DNA from: Brevibacillus brevis
GTDB taxonomy: Bacteria > Bacillota > Bacilli > Brevibacillales > Brevibacillaceae
Length of the DNA stretch: 64,000 nt
Assembly: GCF_001039275.2 (NCBI RefSeq)
Contig: NZ_CP030117.1
Location: 3,658,001 to 3,722,000, forward strand
Direction of reading: 5' to 3'
The translations under genes and the position numbers were made by a program. Below the pieces are notes generated by a model. It was not told the origin of the DNA, ran no database searches, and saw only the letters and a program-made list of their open reading frames with translations. Below are positions 49,150-57,976 of this stretch, piece after piece; positions within the stretch are counted from its first letter, which is position 1; each line of letters starts with the position of its first letter.

Positions 49150-50394
49150 ATGAAAAGAGCACTAGCCGTATTTTTGTCGGTGTTGATGTTCTTAACGGTT
49201 ATCCCGGTCGTCGGTGCCGCTTCCACTCCTTCGTTCTCAGACGTTCCACGTAGCCATTGGGCATACAAGGAAATTACGGAGATGGCGGCCAAAGGGATTA
49301 TCAAAGGGTACGACAATGGGACGTTTCGACCGAACAATGAAGTGACCCGCGCCGAATTTGCCAAAATTATGATCGCAGCAGCAGATGTAGATATAAACAA
49401 ACGCTACGTCGACCAAACCTTTAAGGATGTACCGCGTCATCACTGGGCATTTCTGTATGTGGAATACGCCAAGCCTTACTTGACAGGTTACAAATCCGGC
49501 TCCACCTACACGTATAAACCAGATCGAGCAGCAGTACGTGAAGACATTGCTGTCGCATTGGTACGCCTGTTGGGCTACGATCAAAAGTACAAAGCCGACT
49601 TGAATCAATTGAAAAAGTTCCGTGATTACGATGATATTTCGTCAGCTCTGCGTCCGTATATTGCAATTGCGATTCAAACGGATCTGATGAAAGGATACAA
49701 TGGCAATTTCCGTCCACAAGATCCGATCACTCGTGCGGAAGCTGCTTCTCTGCTCTATCGTGCTATTTTGGATCGTGACGATGATGAGAGCAAAATTGTA
49801 TTCCCTAACCCTGGTCAACCGCAGCCTCAGCCAGAACCAGAGCGAATCAGTATCAGCGATTCCTTCTCTGATTCCAAATTGAAAAACTGGGACACAGACA
49901 AAGCGACAGGAAACTGGGAGGTCACTAGTAAACAAGTGACAGCCGAATCCGATGATGATGATTTGGATCACTACTTCCTGCCACTGAACTGGAATGAGTC
50001 TGACAAAGTTAAAAAATACGAATTGAGTGTCGATGTCAATGTCGTAGGCAGTGAAGGTTTAGGAGGTCTTTACTTCAACGGTAAAGACGGAAAAGCCAAT
50101 GTTGTATTCGTCCAAAAAGATCGCGTTGTTTTAGGCAAAGTGAATGATGTCGAAGAAGACGATATTGACATCATTACTTCTAGCTCCTACAAGCTGAAAT
50201 CAAGCAACCGCTTAAAAGTGACCGTTAACGAGAACACTGTTTCCATTTACTTGAACGATCAATACTTGTTCGGTCAACAGTATGTGAAACAAGAAGGCAC
50301 AAAGCTCGGTCTGTACTTGCAAGAAGAGGCAACTGAAAACGCGCCTCGCAAAACGACCTATCTGGACAATTTCTCCTTTAAGGAAACCAAATAA
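49150..50394 (+). CDS. S-layer-homology domain surface protein
   Basis: A 414-residue exported protein. Signal peptide 1-23 (ALAVFLSVLMFLTVIPVVGA). Three SLH repeats at about 28-72 (SHWAYKEITEMAAKGIIKGY, then RPNNEVTRAEFAKIM), 92-140 (HHWAFLYVEYAKPYLTGYKS) and 155-200 (FRPQDPITRAEAASLLYRAI) bind pyruvylated cell-wall polymer. A Pro/Gln/Glu linker (PNPGQPQPQPEPE) leads to a C-terminal jelly-roll domain of about 180 residues (SDSFSDSKLKNWDTDKATGN, ending TTYLDNFSFKETK) of the concanavalin/DUF1080 kind. A sugar- or polymer-binding role is likely. GGAGGTT precedes the ATG. Confidence 0.92.
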   Translation: MKRALAVFLSVLMFLTVIPVVGAASTPSFSDVPRSHWAYKEITEMAAKGIIKGYDNGTFRPNNEVTRAEFAKIMIAAADVDINKRYVDQTFKDVPRHHWAFLYVEYAKPYLTGYKSGSTYTYKPDRAAVREDIAVALVRLLGYDQKYKADLNQLKKFRDYDDISSALRPYIAIAIQTDLMKGYNGNFRPQDPITRAEAASLLYRAILDRDDDESKIVFPNPGQPQPQPEPERISISDSFSDSKLKNWDTDKATGNWEVTSKQVTAESDDDDLDHYFLPLNWNESDKVKKYELSVDVNVVGSEGLGGLYFNGKDGKANVVFVQKDRVVLGKVNDVEEDDIDIITSSSYKLKSSNRLKVTVNENTVSIYLNDQYLFGQQYVKQEGTKLGLYLQEEATENAPRKTTYLDNFSFKETK

Positions 50395-50407
50395 GGACCA
50401 TATTTTG

Positions 50408-50444
50408 ACCCGACAAGCTATTTTGGCCTGTCGGGTATTTTTTT
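50408..50444 (+). terminator. Rho-independent terminator
   Basis: ACCCGACA and TGTCGGGT arms, 13-base loop, then A and seven T. Confidence 0.9.
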
Positions 50445-50559
50445 CACTCATCTTGACATGCATGTTCTACCAAATGGAAAAAAGATAGCGAAATCGTAGA
50501 AATAAACGCATTTCAGATGTATAATGGTAGCTATTCTTGTCCTGTGAAGGAGCCTTCCT

Positions 50560-51402
50560 ATGTCATTTTCTGTAAATCAACCGTTTCGCTGGATGGACTC
50601 CGGTACCTACCAGGATAGTCCACTTGAGCCTTTAATCCGTGATGAAGCGTTGGCAGCCAGTATGCAATCTGAATCTGCAACCCCTGTGATTCATCTCTGG
50701 GTGTACGATCAGGCGCTCTATCTCGGCCGCAGAGACGCCAAGCTTCCTCATCTCCAGCAAGCCTTGCGTGAATTCGGTCAAGATGGCTTTGGTTGTGTTC
50801 TTCGCTCGTCTGGTGGCGCCTGTGTTCCGCTTGATGCTGGCGTACTTAATATGGCTTGTTTATTGCCTGACACTTCGATCTCCATTGACTCCTTCTTCTC
50901 GTTTGTAGCGCAGCTTCTTGATGTGGGCCTGCGTGATTACGGGAAGCTGGAATTTGGAGAAGTGACGGGTTCCTACTGTGCAGGGGAATACGATTTTTCC
51001 ATTCACGGTAAAAAAATTGGAGGTATGGCACAAAGACGCACGCGACACGGCTCTATTTTGCAGTTATGCATTAACGTAGATGATCGGCCACGTGGGGAAT
51101 GGATGGAACGCTTTTACCGTCTTGCAGGCTTGGATGAAATGCAAAGTCATAAGCCAATTCCTTCCATCGATGCTTCTACCGTTGGCAGCATTGCGAGTTT
51201 GACTGGAAAATTGGCCACTATAGATGATGTAAAAGCACGTCTATTAGAGACAATACGTTCTGAGTGGGCTGTATCACCTACCCCCTTTTATGTGCAAAAT
51301 GAGTTAGTGACAGAGTCGAGACATCATTTGTCGCAACGATTACACTTATTTTCTTATACAGCAAAAGAACTGGCCGCACCTGACTGGCACTTACCCGAAT
51401 AA
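50560..51402 (+). CDS. lipL: Octanoyl-[GcvH]:protein N-octanoyltransferase
   Basis: A 280-residue BPL/LipA/LipB-fold protein, close to the 281 of B. subtilis Lip[21 protein letters not shown] is the substrate loop. [20 protein letters not shown] holds the catalytic Cys140 and the conserved Lys near 151. LipL moves octanoyl groups from GcvH to E2 subunits of 2-oxoacid dehydrogenases. LipM is a close relative, so some doubt remains about which paralogue this is; the length and the ...GGACVPLD... loop favour LipL. AAGGAG precedes the ATG. Confidence 0.85.
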   Translation: MSFSVNQPFRWMDSGTYQDSPLEPLIRDEALAASMQSESATPVIHLWVYDQALYLGRRDAKLPHLQQALREFGQDGFGCVLRSSGGACVPLDAGVLNMACLLPDTSISIDSFFSFVAQLLDVGLRDYGKLEFGEVTGSYCAGEYDFSIHGKKIGGMAQRRTRHGSILQLCINVDDRPRGEWMERFYRLAGLDEMQSHKPIPSIDASTVGSIASLTGKLATIDDVKARLLETIRSEWAVSPTPFYVQNELVTESRHHLSQRLHLFSYTAKELAAPDWHLPE

Positions 51403-51460
51403 CGGGCATGATATTTGCATTTGATTCTCCAGGTGCTGCCGGAAAAATTCTGGAGGAATT

Positions 51461-52600
51461 ATGAATAGCAATCGAAAGGGGACGTTTCAGGATCTGAATG
51501 CCCTTTTTGTTTTTGGGGCTCTTACTGTCTTGATGATTCACATCCTCAGTTTTTTTCTCTCAAATGAGAAGACGTATCCGTGGAATAGTGATTTACAAGC
51601 CGTTCTAATCATCTTGTTAAAATTCGGTCGCTCATTGTTTATCTTTGCAACTGGAATGCTGCTGTTTTACTGGTATCAGAACCGACAAGTGGATTGGCGG
51701 GCTTTTTGGAAAAAACGCTGGCGCGCGGTTATTTTTCCTTACGTAATTTGGACAGCCATCTTCACCTATTTTAAACACCAAACTTTTGACCCGGTCGTAC
51801 TGGTAGGACCATTTTTTGATAGTCTGTTTACGGGTAGCTCATTCTACCACCTGTATTACATTCCGCTTTACTTGCAACTGTGCTTGCTGTTTTGCCTGAT
51901 AAAACCGTGGATGGAACGGTACCTGAACTTCCGCTGGATCATCGCCCTCTTTATTGGACAAGCAGGTCTGTACGTTCTCTACCACTATTTGTTTATCAAG
52001 CCTTTATGGGCCATTGATTGGGCTGCAAACCCATTCTTGTCCCTCATCAACCACAGTTATGTTTACGGACAGCATTATGTTTTCATGTACGTATTTACGT
52101 TTGCACTCGGCGCTTATGCCGGGATGAATGTGGATAAATGGCGGACGTGGGTGAGACGCCTTCAGATACCTTCTATCGTTGTGATGGCAAGTGCAGCCGT
52201 GTGGATGGCGTACAGCTATCTTTCCGGATCAAAAAGCTACTACGAGAGCATGAATATTTTCGAACCGCTTTACTTGGTGTACACACTCTGTGTCATCATC
52301 AGCTTTTACCCTGCATCCAGTTATCTCGGCAAACGGCCTAATCTCGGTCCTTGGTTTGCCCGGTTGGCCAAACAAAATATGGCTATCTATTTGGTTCATC
52401 CATTGATCTTGTTCTTACTACAGAGCTACGTCATTCATCGTCTAGGATGGTCGACGCCGTCATTGGTTCTCGGCATGTTCGTGATTACACCGCCACTGTG
52501 CATTTTCCTTTACGAGTTGACGACGATGTCCTTTTGGTTCAATCGGAAAAAACGTGTGGAAGCAAAACCGATTCTCAAAAATCAAACGTATAAAGCGTAG
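51461..52600 (+). CDS. Acyltransferase-3 family membrane protein
   Basis: A 379-residue protein with about ten predicted helices. The opening FQDLNALFVFGALTVLMIHI carries the conserved His of acyltransferase-3 proteins (His24 region). RSLFIFATGMLLFYWYQNRQ, KKRWRAVIFPYVIWTAIFTY and YHLYYIPLYLQLCLLF are family-typical segments. Such enzymes O-acetylate surface sugars or lipids. GGAGGAATT precedes the ATG. It starts 58 bp after lipL and may share its transcript. Confidence 0.9.
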   Translation: MNSNRKGTFQDLNALFVFGALTVLMIHILSFFLSNEKTYPWNSDLQAVLIILLKFGRSLFIFATGMLLFYWYQNRQVDWRAFWKKRWRAVIFPYVIWTAIFTYFKHQTFDPVVLVGPFFDSLFTGSSFYHLYYIPLYLQLCLLFCLIKPWMERYLNFRWIIALFIGQAGLYVLYHYLFIKPLWAIDWAANPFLSLINHSYVYGQHYVFMYVFTFALGAYAGMNVDKWRTWVRRLQIPSIVVMASAAVWMAYSYLSGSKSYYESMNIFEPLYLVYTLCVIISFYPASSYLGKRPNLGPWFARLAKQNMAIYLVHPLILFLLQSYVIHRLGWSTPSLVLGMFVITPPLCIFLYELTTMSFWFNRKKRVEAKPILKNQTYKA

Positions 52601-52694
52601 CGGTGAAACTGGTTTCCTCTAAACTCCTAATGTAAAAAACAACATGATCTCCCATACTAGAACTAGGGACGATTGTTCCACACCTCGATTACTT

Positions 52695-52721
52695 GCCTGG
52701 CGTAACTGCCAGGCTTTTTTT
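52695..52721 (+). terminator. Rho-independent terminator
   Basis: GCCTGGC and GCCAGGC arms, 6-base loop, then seven T. Confidence 0.9.
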
Positions 52722-52826
52722 CGTCTAATGCCCCTACCGTTTGTACCTCGCATACGGTATCATAGAAGAGGACCACGAGCAGTGCTTACTGCTATAGACG
52801 ACAGAAAGAAAAGGTGGTGGATCTGG

Positions 52827-53297
52827 ATGAATCAAGAGATCCCTTTGTTACATATTCCGATCAAAGATCTCATAATCGCGTCCACAAAGGTCGCACATGT
52901 GCAGTTAGGTAATTCGCTTGAGCACGCCCTGCTAGTCCTAATCAAGTCTGGCTATTCAGCCGTTCCTGTACTGGATCATCAGTATCGTTTGCATGGGTTA
53001 ATCAGCACGAATATGATCATGAATAAGACGCTAGGTCTGGAACGCTTCGAGACCGAACATATGTCCGAACATATTGTAGATGATGTGATGGATACGAAAG
53101 TCCCTCGATTGCGTGACACCGATGAATTTTTGAAAGCATTGGAAGTGTCCATTAATCACCCTTTCGTCTGCATTGAAGACGACGAGCACTATTTCCAAGG
53201 AATCTTGACTCGAAAATCGATATTGGCTTTGGTATATCGTCACTTTCGCAATCTGCCCTTTCCATTGGCTGACCAACAACAGCCGGCAGAATCATAG
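52827..53297 (+). CDS. cbpB: CBS-domain protein CbpB (c-di-AMP-binding, YkuL type)
   Basis: A 156-residue protein made of a CBS pair. First CBS: IPIKDLIIASTKVAHVQLGN, then SLEHALLVLIKSGYSAVPVL. Second: DDVMDTKVPRLRDTDEFLKA with a final YFQGILTRKSILALVYRH. In B. subtilis YkuL/CbpB (DarB) binds c-di-AMP and, when free of it, activates Rel and pyruvate carboxylase. ATG 52827 follows AAAGGTGG; an upstream in-frame start lies before the previous terminator and is rejected. Confidence 0.88.
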   Translation: MNQEIPLLHIPIKDLIIASTKVAHVQLGNSLEHALLVLIKSGYSAVPVLDHQYRLHGLISTNMIMNKTLGLERFETEHMSEHIVDDVMDTKVPRLRDTDEFLKALEVSINHPFVCIEDDEHYFQGILTRKSILALVYRHFRNLPFPLADQQQPAES

Positions 53298-53310
53298 GTC
53301 ACCGCATACG

Positions 53311-53345
53311 AAAAGACGGGGCAATAATTGCCACCGTCTTTTTCA
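53311..53345. terminator. Bidirectional terminator
   Basis: AAAGACGG and CCGTCTTT outer arms plus GGCAAT/ATTGCC inner arms, with T runs on both strands. Shared by cbpB and the YheC/YheD gene. Confidence 0.9.
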
Positions 53346-53365
53346 CATTCTTCTGCGTTTCTACT

Positions 53366-54466
53366 TTAGAGCATATAGCTTGGCGACAGAAGCTGATGCT
53401 TCCGTTTCTTTTTTTCCGCGAGTAATGTCTGCGCATATTCCAGTGGATGACGGTATGTTTGTTTAAACATCGCCTGCTCTCCAGCCTTGAAAAATGAATA
53501 GCGCTGATCACGCACATTGACTTCAATTAAATACGGATTGCCTCGCTCGTCAATTCCCATATCCATGCCTAGATCTGCTAATGATGAAAAATGCCGACCG
53601 TACTGCTTCGCAATTTCCACCGCCGCTATCCCAACTCTTTCGATGACCGCTTGTTGTTGTTTCACCTCAGGAAAGATGGGTTCCAAAGCTTCCGAAAACG
53701 GTACTGCTGTCCCTCCTCGTGAGAGATTGCTCAGCTTGTTTTTCTTATTAGCGACCTTGGCAACCATCCCGCTCACGGTCCACTGTTTCTCTTTGTTTTT
53801 CTGCACGGAAACACGAATATCAAACGTTTTGCCTCCATAGCGCGCCAAAGGAATTCCTCGCTGGATCAGAAATCTTTTGTTACCAACCCAACGTCGCACC
53901 GTGGAGAGTATCTGCGAATGAGATAAAATCTGCCGTTTTTTCGATGCAATGAAGTGATAATTGGCTCCGTGCCGTTCAATACGTGCTACCCCAATTCCGA
54001 CTGATCCAATCGAAGGCTTGACGTACACCACCTGATACTTATCCAAGAACTGACGCAACTGCTCCATGGAATAAGGGACTGTATGCGGCAGATAGCTGCG
54101 GATTTGTTCGTTTTTCCAGAGCATCTGGTGTACTTTTCTCTTATCCCGCACAACCAAGCCATTGAATACCGTCTTCTTTTGGCTCAATCTTCGAATCACA
54201 TTCCGCGCTTTTGCATCCCCTGTCAAAACACGATTGTGGATGACGCGCGGGACTGAAACCAGTTGGGAGACGAGTCGGTTTCCGTTCCAAAAATATCCCT
54301 TGACCCTTTCATCTCCTGGCTTCACATGCCGCGGATGGAAAAAAACAGGCTCCAATCCAAGCTCTTTCCCGATTTCGACATAATAAGGCAGACGCTCATA
54401 TGACTTGATTCCATGAATTCCTTTCTCCATAAGGGCCCAATCCAACATTATCCCGATTCTGTCCAC
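53366..54466 (-). CDS. YheC/YheD-family spore coat-associated ATP-grasp protein
   Basis: About 366 residues. ATP-grasp landmarks: YLPHTVPYSMEQLRQFLDKY, QVVYVKPSIGSVGIGVARIE (P-loop-like with Lys), GGKTFDIRVSVQKNKEKQWT, and near the end DLGMDMGIDERGNPYLIEVN with metal-binding Glu and Asn. YheC and YheD are made in the mother cell and locate to the spore coat; their substrates are unknown but ATP-grasp chemistry joins a carboxylate to an amine. GTG 54466 with AAGGGGG six bases upstream is preferred to the in-frame GTG at 54484. Confidence 0.9.
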   Translation of the reverse strand: MDRIGIMLDWALMEKGIHGIKSYERLPYYVEIGKELGLEPVFFHPRHVKPGDERVKGYFWNGNRLVSQLVSVPRVIHNRVLTGDAKARNVIRRLSQKKTVFNGLVVRDKRKVHQMLWKNEQIRSYLPHTVPYSMEQLRQFLDKYQVVYVKPSIGSVGIGVARIERHGANYHFIASKKRQILSHSQILSTVRRWVGNKRFLIQRGIPLARYGGKTFDIRVSVQKNKEKQWTVSGMVAKVANKKNKLSNLSRGGTAVPFSEALEPIFPEVKQQQAVIERVGIAAVEIAKQYGRHFSSLADLGMDMGIDERGNPYLIEVNVRDQRYSFFKAGEQAMFKQTYRHPLEYAQTLLAEKKKRKHQLLSPSYML

Positions 54467-54631
54467 GTAGATCCCCCTTGCCACATTGCTCTACATAGGG
54501 TATGTGCCAGAAAGGGCAAGAGCGTGCCTATTTTTGTACACCTTTTTCGCAATCTGACAAAATAATTGCTTTCCCATAGGAATGATGTCGGATGCTGCGC
54601 TTGCCCGGGAAAGGATCGCGTTTCGTTCTTT

Positions 54632-55198
54632 TTATTGTCCCCTGCGTTCGATGGCCAGTAAAAACGGAGCTTGGTTTTGCTGATTGATATATTGGTATTT
54701 TAAAACCAAATAATCTAATTGACTCAGTCCGTGGCAAAACGCTTCCACTGCCTCTTTTTCCGCCTCACCCGCCGGATGCCCCCAGTAAATCATGACCGTC
54801 ATGATTCCGCCCGGTCTGAGTACCCTCAACCCTGATTGAATCGCCTGAATGGTGCTGCTCGCTTGTGTTGTGATTTCTTTGTCTCCACCCGGCAAGTAGC
54901 CCAAATTAAACATAATCGCCGCGGCGCTAATCTCCAGCCTGTCAATTTCCTCATGGCTGGCGAGCTTCATTTCTACCCTGTTCGCCAGACCCTCTCTCTC
55001 GAGTCTCTCTCGCGTTTTCTCGATCGCCTGCGGCTGGATATCGAAGGCGATTACTTTCCCTTCTTCTTGCACCAATTGCGCAAGAAATAAGGTGTCATTT
55101 CCATTCCCCATAGTGGCGTCTACAACAGTTTCTCCTACTTGTACCCGTTCACGGATTAATTTGCGTGCAACTTCTAATACATTTGGAAACAAAGTCAA
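54632..55198 (-). CDS. mnmM: tRNA mnm5s2U methyltransferase MnmM (YtqB)
   Basis: A 188-residue class I methyltransferase. Motif I is ETVVDATMGNGNDTLFLAQL and motif II VIAFDIQPQAIEKTRERL; IMFNLGYLPGGDKEITTQAS is the YtqB hallmark, where NLGYLPGGDK takes the place of motif IV. LRPGGIMTVMIYWGHPAGEAE follows. B. subtilis MnmM methylates nm5s2U34 in tRNA. Start is one of two TTG codons (55198 or 55192) after GGGAGGAG; a TTG at 55219 has no ribosome binding site. It lies 28 bp downstream of the MBL-fold gene. Confidence 0.9.
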   Translation of the reverse strand: MTLFPNVLEVARKLIRERVQVGETVVDATMGNGNDTLFLAQLVQEEGKVIAFDIQPQAIEKTRERLEREGLANRVEMKLASHEEIDRLEISAAAIMFNLGYLPGGDKEITTQASSTIQAIQSGLRVLRPGGIMTVMIYWGHPAGEAEKEAVEAFCHGLSQLDYLVLKYQYINQQNQAPFLLAIERRGQ

Positions 55199-55225
55199 CT
55201 CTCCTCCCTCTATATACAAACAACG

Positions 55226-55975
55226 TTATAAATCGATTTGCAGACCGATGCGCGCCGCATAAACTGGGCCTGCGACAAAGGCATTGGCCTCCGCGATTAC
55301 TTGAGACTCCTCATAGCCGTAAAACAAATGCGTAACTAATAAAGAACGGCAGGATAGGGATTGTGCCAATTCCGCCGCTTGACGAACAGACAAGTGCCCA
55401 TTTGGCTTCGCTGGTAAATTGTAATCCAGATAGGTCCCCTCGCAAATAAACAAATCCGCCTGACTGGCAAATCTCTCCCAGGCTGTACCTGGTCCACTGT
55501 CAGCCCCGTATACGAGGACACGTCCGTTTGCTTCCAAACGCATGGCGTAGCATGGATCTCCATCACCATGGTCCGTCCGTAAAAAAGTGATCGAGACCTC
55601 CCCAATGGTAACAGACGTTTCTTCGGTGATTGGGGTAAATGTGGTCGCATCTCGATACACCAATGTCTGAGCATTGGCCACTGGCAGCGCTGGTGCGAAG
55701 ATCGGAAGTGGTTTGTCAGCAGGTCTTTGGCCAAATAGCTGATGAACCATCAAGCCGTACTGCATCACTCCTACATCTGCAACATGATCATGATGATAGT
55801 GAGATAAGAGCATGGCATCCAGCTCATAAATGGGCAAATGCTTACCTAACTGTGCAAGTACACCGCTGCCGCAGTCGAGTAGAATTTTGACACGGTCTGT
55901 CTCAATCAGGTAACCCGGAGTAGCACCCCCTGGGCCAGGATAAGGAGATTGATAGCCTAACACGGTAACGCGCAT
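55226..55975 (-). CDS. MBL-fold metallo-hydrolase (RNase Z-like)
   Basis: A 249-residue protein. Metal ligands are in MLLSHYHHDHVADVGVMQYG (H-x-H-x-D-H). Other marks are LLDCGSGVLAQLGK, FLRTDHGDGDPCYAMRLEAN, LVYGADSGPGTAWERFASQA, ICEGTYLDYN and a last His in LLVTHLFYG. This order matches small RNase Z/ComA-like phosphodiesterases (YhfI type). Substrate unknown. ATG 55975 has GGGAGTG upstream; the longer reading overlaps the divergent YkvI gene. Confidence 0.9.
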   Translation of the reverse strand: MRVTVLGYQSPYPGPGGATPGYLIETDRVKILLDCGSGVLAQLGKHLPIYELDAMLLSHYHHDHVADVGVMQYGLMVHQLFGQRPADKPLPIFAPALPVANAQTLVYRDATTFTPITEETSVTIGEVSITFLRTDHGDGDPCYAMRLEANGRVLVYGADSGPGTAWERFASQADLFICEGTYLDYNLPAKPNGHLSVRQAAELAQSLSCRSLLVTHLFYGYEESQVIAEANAFVAGPVYAARIGLQIDL

Positions 55976-56028
55976 ATTCGGTTCACTCCCTCTCATAGGA
56001 TGGAATAAGGTGGGACAGGAGGTCTGAG

Positions 56029-57063
56029 ATGCAAGGAACATGGAGAGCCGCATGGCAGATCGCTTTTACGTATATTGGGACAGTCGTAGGAGCTGGTTTT
56101 GCCTCTGGCAAAGAAATTGTAGAGTTCTTTGTTCAATATGGAACACAAGGCTTAGTAGGCATCATGCTGGCGACGATGCTGTTTATTTGGGCAGGCATCC
56201 GCGTCATGCTGATTGCCTATCGGATTCAGGCCGATTCCTATCAAGAAGTCAGCACCTATTTATTTGGGCATCCGTTTGGCACTGTATTTAATACCTTGCT
56301 TTTAACCGTATTGCTAGGTACTACCTCCGTCATGCTCGCTGCTACTGGCGCGATTTTTTGGGAGTCTTTTCGATTATCTCCTCAAATCGGCATTTGGTTT
56401 AGCATGATTTTGATTTTTTTCGTGACGAAAAAAGGGCTGTTTGCCATCCATCACGTAAACAGCATATTTGTTCCGATGCTCATTGGCTTTACGGTGCTCG
56501 TCTTTCTTTATACGAAGCCATGGTTAGATACGAATGTCGTCGTTGAATCGTTACGTCCTTGGGCATGGCTTAGTTCTCCCTTTTATTATGTTGCCTTAAA
56601 TGTCACACTTACACAAGCGGTTTTGATTCCGATGGGAAGACAGAGTACGAGCGAGAAGCCTCTCATCCTGGGGGGAATCATAGGAGGGTTGGGAATAGGC
56701 CTTCTTCTCTTGCTCGCCTATGCTTCTCTGTCTGTAAAAATGCCGGGTATCCATCACGCGGAAATGCCCATGATTGCTGTGCTGCAAGGCTTGGGACCGA
56801 CTATTCCCTTTTTGTTCTCCCTATTGGTGTATGCGGAAATTTTCTCGACTCTTGTGGCAAACGTATTTGGCCTAGCCCAACAGATTAGACAAGTTACTCC
56901 ACTTCGAGGTCCGACTATTTTACTAGGGATTTTGTTGATTTGTTATTTGATCAGTTTTATCGGGTTTAGCTCGCTTCTCCGCTTCCTGTATCCACTCTTT
57001 GGTCAACTGGTCGTCTTTTTCCTTGTCATGCTAGTGTACAGGCAGTGGCGCGATCGTATGTAA
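56029..57063 (+). CDS. YkvI-family membrane transporter-like protein
   Basis: A 344-residue protein with about ten helices. The first helix IAFTYIGTVVGAGFASGKEI is typical of the YkvI family, distant relatives of the APC amino-acid transporters, where G-AGFASG breaks the helix for substrate binding. Later AMPMIAVLQGLGP-like and LVYAEIFSTLVANVFGLAQQ segments agree. Substrate unknown. AGGAGGTCTGAG precedes the ATG. Divergent from the MBL-fold gene. Confidence 0.88.
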   Translation: MQGTWRAAWQIAFTYIGTVVGAGFASGKEIVEFFVQYGTQGLVGIMLATMLFIWAGIRVMLIAYRIQADSYQEVSTYLFGHPFGTVFNTLLLTVLLGTTSVMLAATGAIFWESFRLSPQIGIWFSMILIFFVTKKGLFAIHHVNSIFVPMLIGFTVLVFLYTKPWLDTNVVVESLRPWAWLSSPFYYVALNVTLTQAVLIPMGRQSTSEKPLILGGIIGGLGIGLLLLLAYASLSVKMPGIHHAEMPMIAVLQGLGPTIPFLFSLLVYAEIFSTLVANVFGLAQQIRQVTPLRGPTILLGILLICYLISFIGFSSLLRFLYPLFGQLVVFFLVMLVYRQWRDRM

Positions 57064-57065
57064 TA

Positions 57066-57097
57066 AAAAAACCTCTCCCGTTAAGGAGAGGTTTTTC
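57066..57097. terminator. Bidirectional terminator
   Basis: AACCTCTCC and GGAGAGGTT arms, 5-base loop; T runs on both strands. Shared by the YkvI gene and korB. Confidence 0.9.
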
Positions 57098-57109
57098 ACT
57101 CTATCAAAC

Positions 57110-57976
57110 TTAAGCAAATTCTTTAACCAATTTTTCGAAGTCTTCTTCAGACAAGCGAATGTCTTGGTTCACCAAACCTTGTTCTTTGAAGCCATTTACG
57201 AGAGCTTCGTAAGGTTTTTGCTCAGTGTTTTGGTAAATCAGACCTGTAATCAGACCTTTGTGCTGCATAGAGGTAGACATTGCTTTGATACGGTCATGTG
57301 GATCGTATCCTTCGATCGTGTCTACTGGTACGATGTTCTCTTTGAACCAGTCGTACGTATTTACCTTGTTGTAGGTTACACAAGGGCTGAATACGTTGAT
57401 CAAGGAGAAGCCTTCGTGTTGGATACCTTTTTCAATCAGTTCAGTCAAGCCCTTCAGATCGCTAGAGAAGGATTGAGCAACGAAAGTCGCACCTACAGAC
57501 AGCGCCAGTTCAACTGGAGAAATGGAGGACTCGATGGAACCTGCCGGTGTAGACTTGGTCACGAAACCAGTCGCGGAACGCGGGGAGGTTTGACCTTTTG
57601 TCAGACCGTAGATTTGGTTATCCATTACGATGTACGTAACGTTCATATTACGACGGATAGCGTGTACAGTATGGCCCATACCGATCGCGAAACCATCCCC
57701 ATCACCACCAGCTGCAATAACTGTCAGCTCGCGGTTCGCCATTTTCACACCTTGTGCGATTGGCAGGGAACGTCCGTGAATACCGTGGAAACCATAGCAG
57801 TTGATGTAGCCGGAAATACGACCAGAGCAACCGATACCGGAAACAACCGCCAGATTTTCAGGTTCCAGACCTACGTTCGCTGCAGCGCGTTGAATAGCCG
57901 CTTGGATGGAGAAGTCTCCACAGCCTGGGCACCAGTTTGGCTTAACGTTATTTCGAAACTCTTTCATAGTCGCCAT
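57110..57976 (-). CDS. korB: 2-oxoacid:ferredoxin oxidoreductase beta subunit
   Basis: A 288-residue ThDP-binding subunit. NVKPNWCPGCGDFSIQAAIQ holds the cluster-associated C-x2-C. VSGIGCSGRISGYINCYGFH and HGIHGRSLPIAQGVKMANRE follow. The ThDP motif is VIAAGGDGDGFAIGMGHTVH, then DNQIYGLTKGQTSPRS. With KorA it converts 2-oxoglutarate or pyruvate plus CoA to acyl-CoA, CO2 and reduced ferredoxin; the preferred acid cannot be read from sequence. Its start overlaps korA by 29 bp, so translation is coupled. Confidence 0.93.
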   Translation of the reverse strand: MATMKEFRNNVKPNWCPGCGDFSIQAAIQRAAANVGLEPENLAVVSGIGCSGRISGYINCYGFHGIHGRSLPIAQGVKMANRELTVIAAGGDGDGFAIGMGHTVHAIRRNMNVTYIVMDNQIYGLTKGQTSPRSATGFVTKSTPAGSIESSISPVELALSVGATFVAQSFSSDLKGLTELIEKGIQHEGFSLINVFSPCVTYNKVNTYDWFKENIVPVDTIEGYDPHDRIKAMSTSMQHKGLITGLIYQNTEQKPYEALVNGFKEQGLVNQDIRLSEEDFEKLVKEFA